Source: Verrucomicrobiales bacterium (GTDB taxonomy: Bacteria > Verrucomicrobiota > Verrucomicrobiia > Limisphaerales > UBA1096). From it: a stretch of 5,065 nucleotides of DNA. Each line of letters starts with the position of its first letter. Position 1 is the first letter of the stretch. The stretch lies in assembly GCA_011523195.1 (NCBI GenBank), contig WTHH01000042.1, positions 1 through 5,065 of the forward strand. Reading direction: 5' to 3'. The notes under the pieces were generated by a model. That model was not told where the DNA came from. It saw nothing but the letters and a program-made list of their open reading frames with translations, and did no database searches. The translations under genes and the position numbers were made by a program. This document shows, one piece after another, positions 1-5,011 of this stretch.

Positions 1-1264
1 CCGCTTGGCCACCGCCGGCGCGACGCTCAATTTCGGCTTTGGCCGCTGCGAGCACGGTCTCCGCACTGTCCTCCAGCCCGGGAATTTCCTTCAGGTCGTC
101 CGCATCAACTCCGCTCAGGGCGTCGAGGGTGAGAAGACCGGCGTGCACGATGGCATCGGCCTGTGCCTTTTCGATCCCTGGGATCGCCGCGAGGGCGTCG
201 ACGGCTTCGGCCACCTGTTCCTCGAACCCGACCTTGACCTCCTCCTCGGGGTCGATGTCGATCTGCCAACCAGTTAGGATGCTGGTGAGGCGGGCGTTTT
301 GTCCGCGCCGCCCGATAGCAAGTGATAGCTGATCCGGTTCGACAAAAATGTGGATACGCTTTCGGCTCTCGTCCACTGCCAGCCGTTTGATCTCGGCGGG
401 GGAGAGGGCATTGGTTACGTAGGTCTCGATGTCATCGTCCCACGGAATGATGTCGATCTTCTCGTTGTTGAGTTCGCGGACGATGTTTTTCACGCGCTGA
501 CCGCGAAGGCCGACGCAGGCGCCGACCGGGTCCACCTTGTCGTCGCGCGAGTGGACGGCGAGCTTGGTGCGGAAACCGGGTTCGCGTGCGATGCCCTTGA
601 CTTCAATGGTGCCGTCGTTGATCTCGGACACCTCGAGTTGAAACAGCTTGAGCACGAAGTCGGGATCCTTGCGGGAAAGGATGATCTCGGAGCCGTTCCC
701 GCCGCCGGCGACCGACTTGACGTAGCAGCGAATCCGCTCGCCGCGTTGGTATTCTTCGGTGGGCACGCGCTCGCGATTGGGCAGCAGCGCTTCAAACCGG
801 CCGAGGTCGATTAGTACGTCCGAGCGATCGAAGCCGCGCACTTCGCCGCTGACGATATCGCCGATGCGGTCGTGGAACTCGGAATAAATCAACGCCTTCT
901 CCGCGCGGCGGATAGCTTGCATTAACGCCTGCTTGGCATTTTGCGAGGCGATGCGCCCGAAGTTTTTCGGTGTCACCTCCAGTTCGATCTCCTCGTTGAG
1001 TTGGGCGTCGGGGTTGAATCGCTTGGCCGATTCGAGGGCAATCTCGTCGTGTTTGTTGACAACGTTTTCCACGACGATCAATTTGGCAAATGCTCGGATG
1101 TCACCATCTTTTCGGTCGATCTCGCATCGCAGTTCCCTAGCGGGGCCAACGGCCCGCTTGGCTGCGGAGAGCAGGGCATCCTCGACGGCGCTGATCAGGA
1201 TCTCGCGGTCGAGCCCCTTTTCACGCTCCCAGTACTCCATGCTGGCTAAAAATTCTGCATTCAT
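1..1264 (-). CDS. nusA: Transcription termination/antitermination factor NusA (3' end missing)
   Basis: NusA binds RNA polymerase and nascent RNA in the cytoplasm; it promotes pausing and intrinsic termination and takes part in antitermination complexes. I translated the minus strand from ATG at 1264-1262: 421 codons stay open to the left edge. Domains follow the family order: an N-terminal polymerase-binding domain (about residues 1-125, opening MNAEFLASMEYWEREKGL), an S1 domain (about 134-200, GDIVSGEVRGFDRSDVLIDL), KH1 with a GxxGxR-type loop (GLRGQRVKNIV, 252-262), KH2 with SLAIGRRGQNARL (314-326), and the start of helix-hairpin-helix repeats (about 358-410). The stop codon and any last repeats lie outside the window. 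An alternative in-frame ATG at codon 9 would cut into the conserved N-terminal helix, so the first ATG is preferred. No clear ribosome binding site precedes it. rimP, the usual upstream neighbour, is absent; the preceding gene is divergent. Confidence 0.97.
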   Translation of the reverse strand, partial: MNAEFLASMEYWEREKGLDREILISAVEDALLSAAKRAVGPARELRCEIDRKDGDIRAFAKLIVVENVVNKHDEIALESAKRFNPDAQLNEEIELEVTPKNFGRIASQNAKQALMQAIRRAEKALIYSEFHDRIGDIVSGEVRGFDRSDVLIDLGRFEALLPNRERVPTEEYQRGERIRCYVKSVAGGGNGSEIILSRKDPDFVLKLFQLEVSEINDGTIEVKGIAREPGFRTKLAVHSRDDKVDPVGACVGLRGQRVKNIVRELNNEKIDIIPWDDDIETYVTNALSPAEIKRLAVDESRKRIHIFVEPDQLSLAIGRRGQNARLTSILTGWQIDIDPEEEVKVGFEEQVAEAVDALAAIPGIEKAQADAIVHAGLLTLDALSGVDADDLKEIPGLEDSAETVLAAAKAEIERRAGGGQA

Positions 1265-1282
1265 CGTTTGTTATTTCGACAA

Positions 1283-1305
1283 GGCCTAGGCCGTTCGTAA
1301 CGAAC
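1283..1305. repeat. Two adjacent palindromes in the nusA 5' leader
   Basis: GGCCTAGGCC (1283-1292) is a perfect 10-bp palindrome. It abuts GTTCGTAACGAAC (1293-1305), a 5-bp inverted repeat with a 3-nt centre. Together they fill the space between the T6 run of the leader hairpin and the nusA start codon. The heptamer CGTAACG inside the second one (1296-1302) recurs at 1343-1349, on the other side of the terminator-like hairpin. They could be an operator or leader RNA structure; the function is unknown. Confidence 0.5.
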
Positions 1306-1334
1306 AAAAAAGCCGGAAGATGGCTCCCGGACTT
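1306..1334 (-). terminator. Hairpin plus T6 in the nusA leader (attenuator or terminator)
   Basis: Read on the minus strand, CCGGGAG (1330-1324) pairs with CTTCCGG (1319-1313), with one G-U pair, around the loop CCAT. Below it lie a T/C mismatch, a G-U pair and two A-U pairs, then an uninterrupted T6 (1311-1306). This is the standard form of an intrinsic terminator. It points toward nusA and ends 42 nt before the nusA ATG. No minus-strand gene is seen immediately upstream in the window (1341-1526), so it either ends a transcript from further right or acts as a leader attenuator. The hairpin is seen; the role is inferred. Confidence 0.55.
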
Positions 1335-1391
1335 CACTCGTGCGTAACGTTGAGTTGTCAAATCACCACCCAGAGGCGGTAACCGGCCCAA

Positions 1392-1421
1392 AGCCTAGTC
1401 GGGAATTCCGAGAACCGTCAA
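1392..1421 (-). promoter_or_regulatory. Weak candidate nusA promoter
   Basis: On the minus strand, TTGACG (1421-1416; five of six to the sigma-70 -35 consensus) is followed after 18 nt by TAGGCT (1397-1392), which keeps only the T, A and final T of the -10 consensus. Transcription from it would begin near 1385 and include the leader hairpin at 1334-1306. A perfect TTGACA also lies on the minus strand at 1361-1356, but I see no acceptable -10 at 16-18 nt from it. The call is weak. Confidence 0.22.
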
Positions 1422-1526
1422 GCGGAAAGCAGGAAAAATCATGGGGCGAAAATGGCGTCAATCCGGCAGTTTTCGGGGTGGATTATGGTTTCCCAACTCA
1501 TACGTACTGAGTAGGTTGTTGCCCCG

Positions 1527-2420
1527 ATGGCGGAAGACCGATCCAGAGAGGCATGGCAGCCGTTTACGATAAGCGGTGTGGCCCGGTTTGCGGTGGCCAG
1601 TCGCTGGCGATTGCTCGGGGTCCAGTGCCTCTTTGCGTTGGCTGTGGCCGGCACCGCAGTTTGGTTCGTAAACCGAGCTTGGATGCCAGTGATTGACGCA
1701 GCGATCGACCAGATGCCCCAGACCGGCGGCATCGTGAACGGCCATCTCGCTTGGCCAAGGAACGCCACGCTGCACGTCGAGGGGCCGGCCGGGGAGCCGT
1801 TCATGCGGATCGATGTCCAGCCAAGCGGCCTGACCAACGTGGTCGAGACGGTCGATCTGGTCATGGCGTTCGAGTCGGATCGAGTGCTGCTTGGCAGCAG
1901 CCTTGGGCTGGGATTACTTGTTTTGCCGTATCCGCCGGGAGTCGATATTCCGTTCAACAGAAGCGAATTGGAACCGTGGTGGGGCGCCCGTTCGCACATG
2001 GTTTTAGCCGCGCTTGGCCTGCTCATCGCGCTTGGCCTGTTGCTTTCGTGGGCCATGTTGGGGTGGCTTTACATGGTGCCGGTGAAAATTTTCTCCATCA
2101 ACCGCGTGACATGGCGAGGCGCCTGGCAGTTGGCCTCGGCGGCGCATATGCCGGGGGCGCTGGTCATGTGTGCCGGCATGCTCTTCTACGGACTGAAGCA
2201 ACTGGAGCTGATAGGCTTGGTTTTTGTTTGGGCAATCCACTTGGTGTTGCCCTGGTTTTACCTTTTTTTCTCCCCGATCTTTGCTCCCAAGCCGCCCGAA
2301 CCGGAGACAAAGGCCAATCCGGAACCGAAAGCGAAAGCCAAGTCGGTCAAGCAGGCCAATCCATTCGACGACTCCAAAGGGGACGGGGAACAATCAAAAA
2401 CAGACAATCCGTTCGGCTGA
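1527..2420 (+). CDS. Unrecognised multi-pass membrane protein with NPF-motif tail
   Basis: I do not recognise this 297-residue protein with certainty. One membrane segment lies near the N terminus (about 28-48, GVQCLFALAVAGTAVWF). An extracytoplasmic-looking region of about 100 residues follows (50-150; PQTGGIVNGHLAWP, then PFMRIDVQPSG). A cluster of hydrophobic segments comes next (about 157-186, 208-222 and 226-250), then a charged Lys/Pro/Glu tail (253-297) holding NPFDD (278-282) and a terminal NPFG (294-297). This topology and the 'P..G.i..G.l' block loosely recall DUF1189-type proteins; that is a guess. The frame has a stop at 1512-1514 and ATG 1527 is the first start after it. Ribosome binding is weak (AGG, 11 nt upstream). 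Reading through the window, the gene sits alone between a divergent nusA and a terminator at 2494-2523, so it is probably monocistronic. Confidence 0.85.
   Translation: MAEDRSREAWQPFTISGVARFAVASRWRLLGVQCLFALAVAGTAVWFVNRAWMPVIDAAIDQMPQTGGIVNGHLAWPRNATLHVEGPAGEPFMRIDVQPSGLTNVVETVDLVMAFESDRVLLGSSLGLGLLVLPYPPGVDIPFNRSELEPWWGARSHMVLAALGLLIALGLLLSWAMLGWLYMVPVKIFSINRVTWRGAWQLASAAHMPGALVMCAGMLFYGLKQLELIGLVFVWAIHLVLPWFYLFFSPIFAPKPPEPETKANPEPKAKAKSVKQANPFDDSKGDGEQSKTDNPFG
2010..2039 (+). repeat. Two direct copies of GCGCTTGGCCTG, 18 nt apart
   Basis: GCGCTTGGCCTG occurs at 2010-2021 and 2028-2039. Because the spacing is a multiple of three, the copies encode the repeated ALGLL in a membrane helix (ALGLLIALGLLL). 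Both contain the octamer GCTTGGCC that is over-represented across the window. Confidence 0.7.
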
Positions 2421-2423
2421 TCT

Positions 2424-2439
2424 CCGCTTGGCCAAGCGG
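2424..2439. repeat. Perfect 16-bp palindrome CCGCTTGGCCAAGCGG
   Basis: A perfect palindrome beginning 4 nt after the stop codon of the membrane-protein gene. As RNA it can form a 6-bp stem with a GGCC loop, but no T run follows, so it is not a standard terminator by itself. It is the fullest copy in this window of the CTTGGCCAAG family; other core copies are at 1750-1759 and 4594-4603. It may be a 3'-end stabilising hairpin, a protein-binding site or a dispersed repeat. Confidence 0.75.
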
Positions 2440-2471
2440 GACAAAAGCGACCCAAAAAAGTGAGACGCAGC

Positions 2472-2489
2472 TGCGCTTGGTCAAGTGCA
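2472..2489. repeat. Degenerate copy of the CTTGG-CAAG palindrome
   Basis: TGCGCTTGGTCAAGTGCA pairs end to end except for one G-T pair and a 2-nt centre. It resembles the perfect palindrome at 2424-2439, with centres 49 bp apart, and lies just before the terminator hairpin at 2494. It reads as a decayed or variant member of the same family. Confidence 0.5.
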
Positions 2490-2493
2490 AATA

Positions 2494-2523
2494 GAGTCAT
2501 TGTGACGCACATGACTCATTTTT
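2494..2523 (+). terminator. Probable rho-independent terminator after the membrane-protein gene
   Basis: GAGTCAT (2494-2500) pairs perfectly with ATGACTC (2511-2517). With T2501 bulged, GTG (2502-2504) pairs with CAC (2508-2510) around the loop ACG, giving a 10-bp stem. A T5 run (2519-2523) follows. It lies 74 nt past the stop of the upstream gene and 112 nt before dnaK. The stem is only moderately GC-rich, so it could instead be an operator or part of a dnaK leader. It does not match the CIRCE operator (TTAGCACTC-N9-GAGTGCTAA). Confidence 0.55.
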
Positions 2524-2634
2524 CGTTAGTGGATGGCGGGTTCTAAAAAATCATAAACAACTGAATATTAGCATGTTAAGTGTTATTTGGTGCGGTTGGC
2601 ACTTGGGCTGCTTTTTAGTTGGCTGATTTTTGTT
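2524..2634 (+). promoter_or_regulatory. dnaK: AT-rich dnaK upstream region; promoter not resolved
   Basis: This stretch before dnaK is much richer in A and T than the flanking genes, as expected for a promoter and leader. I could not find a convincing -35/-10 pair. TATTAG (2566-2571) and CATAAA (2552-2557) are -10-like without a partner, and TTGGCA (2596-2601) is -35-like without one. No CIRCE element and no sigma-32-type CTTGAA/CCCCAT pair is visible. The last 18 nt before the ATG are T-rich and lack a Shine-Dalgarno sequence. Confidence 0.4.
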
Positions 2635-4578
2635 ATGGGCAAAGTTTTAGGAATTGATTTAGGAACAACGAACTCCTGCATGGCTGTGATGGACGGCGGC
2701 GAGCCGCTTGTGCTGGAGAATTCTGAAGGCCGTCGCACGACTCCCTCAGTGGTGGCGTTCGCCAAAAACGGCGAGCGATTGGTGGGCGATGCCGCCAAGC
2801 GTCAGGCGGTGACCAATCCGCAGAATACGATTTTCTCGGTAAAACGATTCATGGGTCGCAAGTTCGACGAGATCGGCGAAGAGATTAAGCGCATCCCGTA
2901 CAAGGTGGTAAAGGCATCCAACGGCGACGCTGCTGTGGAGGTCGATGTGGAAGGCGAGACCAAGCAGTTTAGCCCTCCGGAAATTTCCGCGATGATCCTT
3001 GGCAAGCTCAAGGCCGACGCCGAGACGCGCTTGGGCGAAACGATCACCGAGGCCGTCATCACCGTGCCGGCTTATTACAACGACACGCAGCGTCAAGCGA
3101 CCAAGGACGCCGGCAAGATCGCCGGCCTTGAAGTGCTCCGCATCATCAACGAGCCGACCGCTGCCTCGCTGGCTTACGGTCTCGACAAGAAAGCCGACGA
3201 AAACATCGCAGTCTACGACTTGGGTGGCGGCACATTTGACATTTCAGTGTTGGAGATTGGCGACGGAGTGTTTGAGGTGAAAGCCACCAACGGCGACACT
3301 CACCTTGGCGGTGACGATTGGGACAACGCCATCATCGACTGGATCGTGGAGACGTTTCAGGAGGAGAGTGGCATGGACATTCGCTCACAACCGGACGCCA
3401 TGCAGCGCGTCAAGGAGGAGGCGGAGAAGGCTAAGATTTCACTTTCGAGTTCGCAAAGCTACGACATCAACCTGCCGTTTATCACGGCGGATGCCAGCGG
3501 GCCTAAGCACATCAACGCGCAAATTTCGCGGGCCAAGCTGGAGCAGATTTGTGACGACTTGTTTGAGCGGACGCGCGGACCGGTCGAAGCCTGTTTGCGC
3601 GACGCGGAAGTGGCTACGGACGAAATCGACGAGTTGGTATTGGTCGGCGGCATGACCCGCATGCCGAAGGTGGTCGAGACCGCCGAGGCGATTCTGGGCA
3701 TCAAGCCAAATCAGGGTGTGAATCCGGATGAGGTGGTGGCCATCGGCGCCGGAATTCAGGGCGGCGTGCTCAAGGGCGACGTCAAGGATGTGCTGCTGCT
3801 CGATGTGACCCCACTTTCGCTGGGTATCGAGACGATGGGGGCGGTGATGACCAAGCTCATCGAGCGCAACACCACCATTCCGACGAAGAAGTCGGAAGTT
3901 TTTTCCACGGCAGCCGACAACCAACCGGCGGTGGACATCCACGTGCTGCAGGGCGAGCGCGAGTTCGCCAAGGATAACAAGAGCATCGGCAAGTTTCAGT
4001 TGACTGAAATCCCTCCGGCGCCGCGTGGCACGCCGCAGATCGAGGTGACCTTTGACATTGATGCGAACGGCATCCTCAACGTGAACGCCAAGGATCTGGG
4101 CACCGGCAAGGAGCAAAAGATCACCATCACCGCCAGCAGCGGTTTGTCCGAGGAGGACATCGAGAAGATGAAACAGGACGCCGAGTCGCATGCTGAGGAT
4201 GACAAGAAGCGCCGCGAAGAAGTCGACCTGCGCAACAACGCCGACAACCTCGCCTACCAGACGGAGAAGATGCTGAAGGACAACGGGGACAAGATTCCTG
4301 ACGACAAAAAGAGCGCAGTCGAGGCGGCCAACAACGAACTGAAGGAGGCGCTGAAAGGCACCGCGGCAGACGCCATCAAGGCGGCCACCGAGAAACTCCA
4401 GCAGGTCGTGCAGGATGCCTCGCAGGATATTTACAAGGCGGCGCAGGAAGCACAGGCAGCTGGCCAAGCGGGCGGGGCCGAACCAGACGGAAACGCCGAT
4501 GCCGGCCAGGCGGAGGAAGCCAAGAAGGACGAAGGCCCTATTATAGACGCAGAGGTCGTGGAGGAAAAGAAGGACTAA
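2635..4578 (+). CDS. dnaK: Molecular chaperone DnaK (Hsp70)
   Basis: DnaK is a cytoplasmic ATP-driven chaperone that binds exposed hydrophobic stretches of client proteins and works with DnaJ and GrpE, neither of which is in this window. The 647-residue product is close to the usual 610-650. The nucleotide-binding domain shows the phosphate-1 loop GIDLGTTNSC (6-15), Lys70 in SVKRFMGRKF, NEPTAASLAYG (172-182), DLGGGTFD (195-202, with the conserved Thr200) and VGGMTRMP (337-344). The interdomain linker DVLLLDVTPLSLG (385-397) leads to the substrate-binding beta domain (to about 505), then the helical lid and a Gly/Ala/Gln-rich tail ending IIDAEVVEEKKD. ATG 2635 is chosen because family members begin MGKVIGIDLGTTNS; the frame runs open upstream to a TTG at 2587, which would add 16 hydrophobic residues. 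No Shine-Dalgarno sequence is present. The first codons are AT-rich and include TTA, unlike the rest of the gene, which fits initiation on an unstructured leader. Confidence 0.98.
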   Translation: MGKVLGIDLGTTNSCMAVMDGGEPLVLENSEGRRTTPSVVAFAKNGERLVGDAAKRQAVTNPQNTIFSVKRFMGRKFDEIGEEIKRIPYKVVKASNGDAAVEVDVEGETKQFSPPEISAMILGKLKADAETRLGETITEAVITVPAYYNDTQRQATKDAGKIAGLEVLRIINEPTAASLAYGLDKKADENIAVYDLGGGTFDISVLEIGDGVFEVKATNGDTHLGGDDWDNAIIDWIVETFQEESGMDIRSQPDAMQRVKEEAEKAKISLSSSQSYDINLPFITADASGPKHINAQISRAKLEQICDDLFERTRGPVEACLRDAEVATDEIDELVLVGGMTRMPKVVETAEAILGIKPNQGVNPDEVVAIGAGIQGGVLKGDVKDVLLLDVTPLSLGIETMGAVMTKLIERNTTIPTKKSEVFSTAADNQPAVDIHVLQGEREFAKDNKSIGKFQLTEIPPAPRGTPQIEVTFDIDANGILNVNAKDLGTGKEQKITITASSGLSEEDIEKMKQDAESHAEDDKKRREEVDLRNNADNLAYQTEKMLKDNGDKIPDDKKSAVEAANNELKEALKGTAADAIKAATEKLQQVVQDASQDIYKAAQEAQAAGQAGGAEPDGNADAGQAEEAKKDEGPIIDAEVVEEKKD

Positions 4579-4590
4579 GACGATTTAGTC
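4573..4590 (+). repeat. Inverted repeat spanning the dnaK stop codon
   Basis: GACTAA (4573-4578) includes the dnaK TAA stop and is the exact reverse complement of TTAGTC (4585-4590), with a 6-nt loop. No T run follows, so it is not a standard terminator. The right arm can pair alternatively with GACTAAA at 4670-4676, just before groES. Confidence 0.5.
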
Positions 4591-4591
4591 G

Positions 4592-4617
4592 CGCTTGGCC
4601 AAGGCCGGGTGGCCTTG
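4592..4617. repeat. CTTGGCCAAG palindrome overlapping a 7-bp hairpin before groES
   Basis: CGCTTGGCCAAG (4592-4603) is another copy of the palindrome family seen at 2424-2439. It overlaps a perfect hairpin, CAAGGCC (4600-4606), loop GGGT, GGCCTTG (4611-4617). The two foldings compete for the shared CCAAG. The hairpin lacks a T run, so transcription probably continues into groES. Its right arm overlaps the -35 of the candidate heat-shock promoter. Confidence 0.6.
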
Positions 4618-4641
4618 ACAACCGGCGCGACAACCCTTTCC
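4614..4641 (+). promoter_or_regulatory. Candidate heat-shock-type promoter for groES-groEL
   Basis: CTTGACA (4614-4620) matches six of seven bases of the sigma-32 -35 element CTTGAAA. After a 13-nt spacer, CCCTTTCC (4634-4641) resembles the -10 CCCCAT at four of six positions. The spacing suits a groE-type heat-shock promoter and would give a leader of about 35-40 nt. The TTGACA core (4615-4620) could instead be a sigma-70 -35, but no TATAAT-like box lies 16-18 nt downstream. Whether this organism has an RpoH-type sigma factor is unknown. Confidence 0.35.
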
Positions 4642-4685
4642 CGTGAACGCGGGATCAAACACCTAGTTAGACTAAAAACAAAACA

Positions 4686-4982
4686 ATGGCACTAAACGTA
4701 AAACCACTCGGCGACCGCGTTATCGTGGAGATGATCGAGGAGAAGGAGCAGCAATCCGATGGTGGAATCATCATCCCGGATTCTGCCAAGGAAAAACCCA
4801 GCGAGGCCAAGGTCGTCGCATTGGGCACCGGCAGGACTGATGAGCAGGGCAACAAGGTCCCGTTCGAGGTCAAGAAGAACGACAAGGTCCTGATCAGCAA
4901 GTACGGCGGTACGGACATCAAGATTGATGGCAAAGAGTTGAAGATCCTCAACTCGGACGACATTCTCGCCATCGTGGGCTAA
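4686..4982 (+). CDS. groES: Co-chaperonin GroES (Hsp10)
   Basis: GroES forms a seven-membered ring that caps the GroEL cylinder and closes the folding chamber. The 98-residue product has the normal length. It opens with NVKPLGDRVIVEM (4-16), has the mobile loop that contacts GroEL (about 18-34, hydrophobic tripeptide III at 28-30 in DGGIIIPDSA), the roof-loop region GTGRTDEQGNKVPFEVK (47-63), the conserved KYGGTDIKIDGKEL segment (72-85) and the C-terminal strand DDILAIVG. ATG 4686 gives exactly the family N terminus. There is no Shine-Dalgarno sequence; the ten bases before the start are almost all A and C. It lies 107 nt after dnaK and 29 nt before groEL and is probably cotranscribed with groEL, possibly also with dnaK. 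Confidence 0.97.
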   Translation: MALNVKPLGDRVIVEMIEEKEQQSDGGIIIPDSAKEKPSEAKVVALGTGRTDEQGNKVPFEVKKNDKVLISKYGGTDIKIDGKELKILNSDDILAIVG

Positions 4983-5011
4983 TCATTTAACCAAACAGAA
5001 TAGAATCCATT

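Larger units (their letters stand above)
1265..1526. other. Divergent intergenic region between nusA and the membrane-protein gene
   Basis: These 262 nt separate two genes transcribed away from each other, so at least one promoter in each direction is expected. The nusA side (about 1283-1421) holds the palindromes, the terminator-like hairpin and the weak promoter candidate. The other side has only a poor -10-like GATTAT (1481-1486) with no matching -35. A short frame with a good AGGA spaced 6 nt before its ATG (1441-1572, 43 codons) overlaps the start of the next gene. I saw no tRNA or recognised riboswitch. Confidence 0.6.
4584..4676 (+). other. Possible folded groES leader closed by a long-range helix
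   Basis: TTTAGTC (4584-4590) is the exact reverse complement of GACTAAA (4670-4676), which ends 9 nt before the groES ATG. Between them lie two local hairpins: CAAGGCC/GGCCTTG (4600-4617) and TCCCG/CGGGA (4639-4643 with 4650-4654). The complementarity is seen; that it forms a branched leader RNA is inferred. A 7-bp AT-rich helix closing 79 nt is weak alone, and it matches no RNA family I know. Confidence 0.3.

Noticed and set aside
350..814. Plus-strand frame of 154 codons opposite nusA
   Set aside because: It lies fully inside the well-supported nusA coding sequence on the other strand and resembles no protein I know.
1341..1440. tRNA or other known structural RNA on the minus strand upstream of nusA
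   Set aside because: A GGTTC-like stretch suggested a T arm, but no acceptor stem, anticodon arm or matching cloverleaf could be built.
1751..2494. 247-codon frame overlapping the membrane-protein gene
   Set aside because: It is a shifted frame in GC-rich coding sequence, Arg/Gly/Ala-rich, without membrane segments or start signal. The 1527-2420 frame has coherent membrane topology.
2494..2517. CIRCE heat-shock operator before dnaK
   Set aside because: The inverted repeat has arms GAGTCAT/ATGACTC with a 10-nt spacer and does not match TTAGCACTC-N9-GAGTGCTAA; the following T5 fits a terminator better.
2587..2634. N-terminal hydrophobic extension of DnaK from TTG 2587 (16 residues, signal-peptide-like)
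   Set aside because: It needs a rare TTG start, no DnaK has such a leader, and ATG 2635 gives the exact family N terminus. The T-rich leader sequence produces the hydrophobic residues by chance.
3439..4467. Long open frame on the strand opposite dnaK (342 codons)
   Set aside because: Antisense frames within dnaK are a known result of its codon bias. The translation has no recognisable domain and no start signal.
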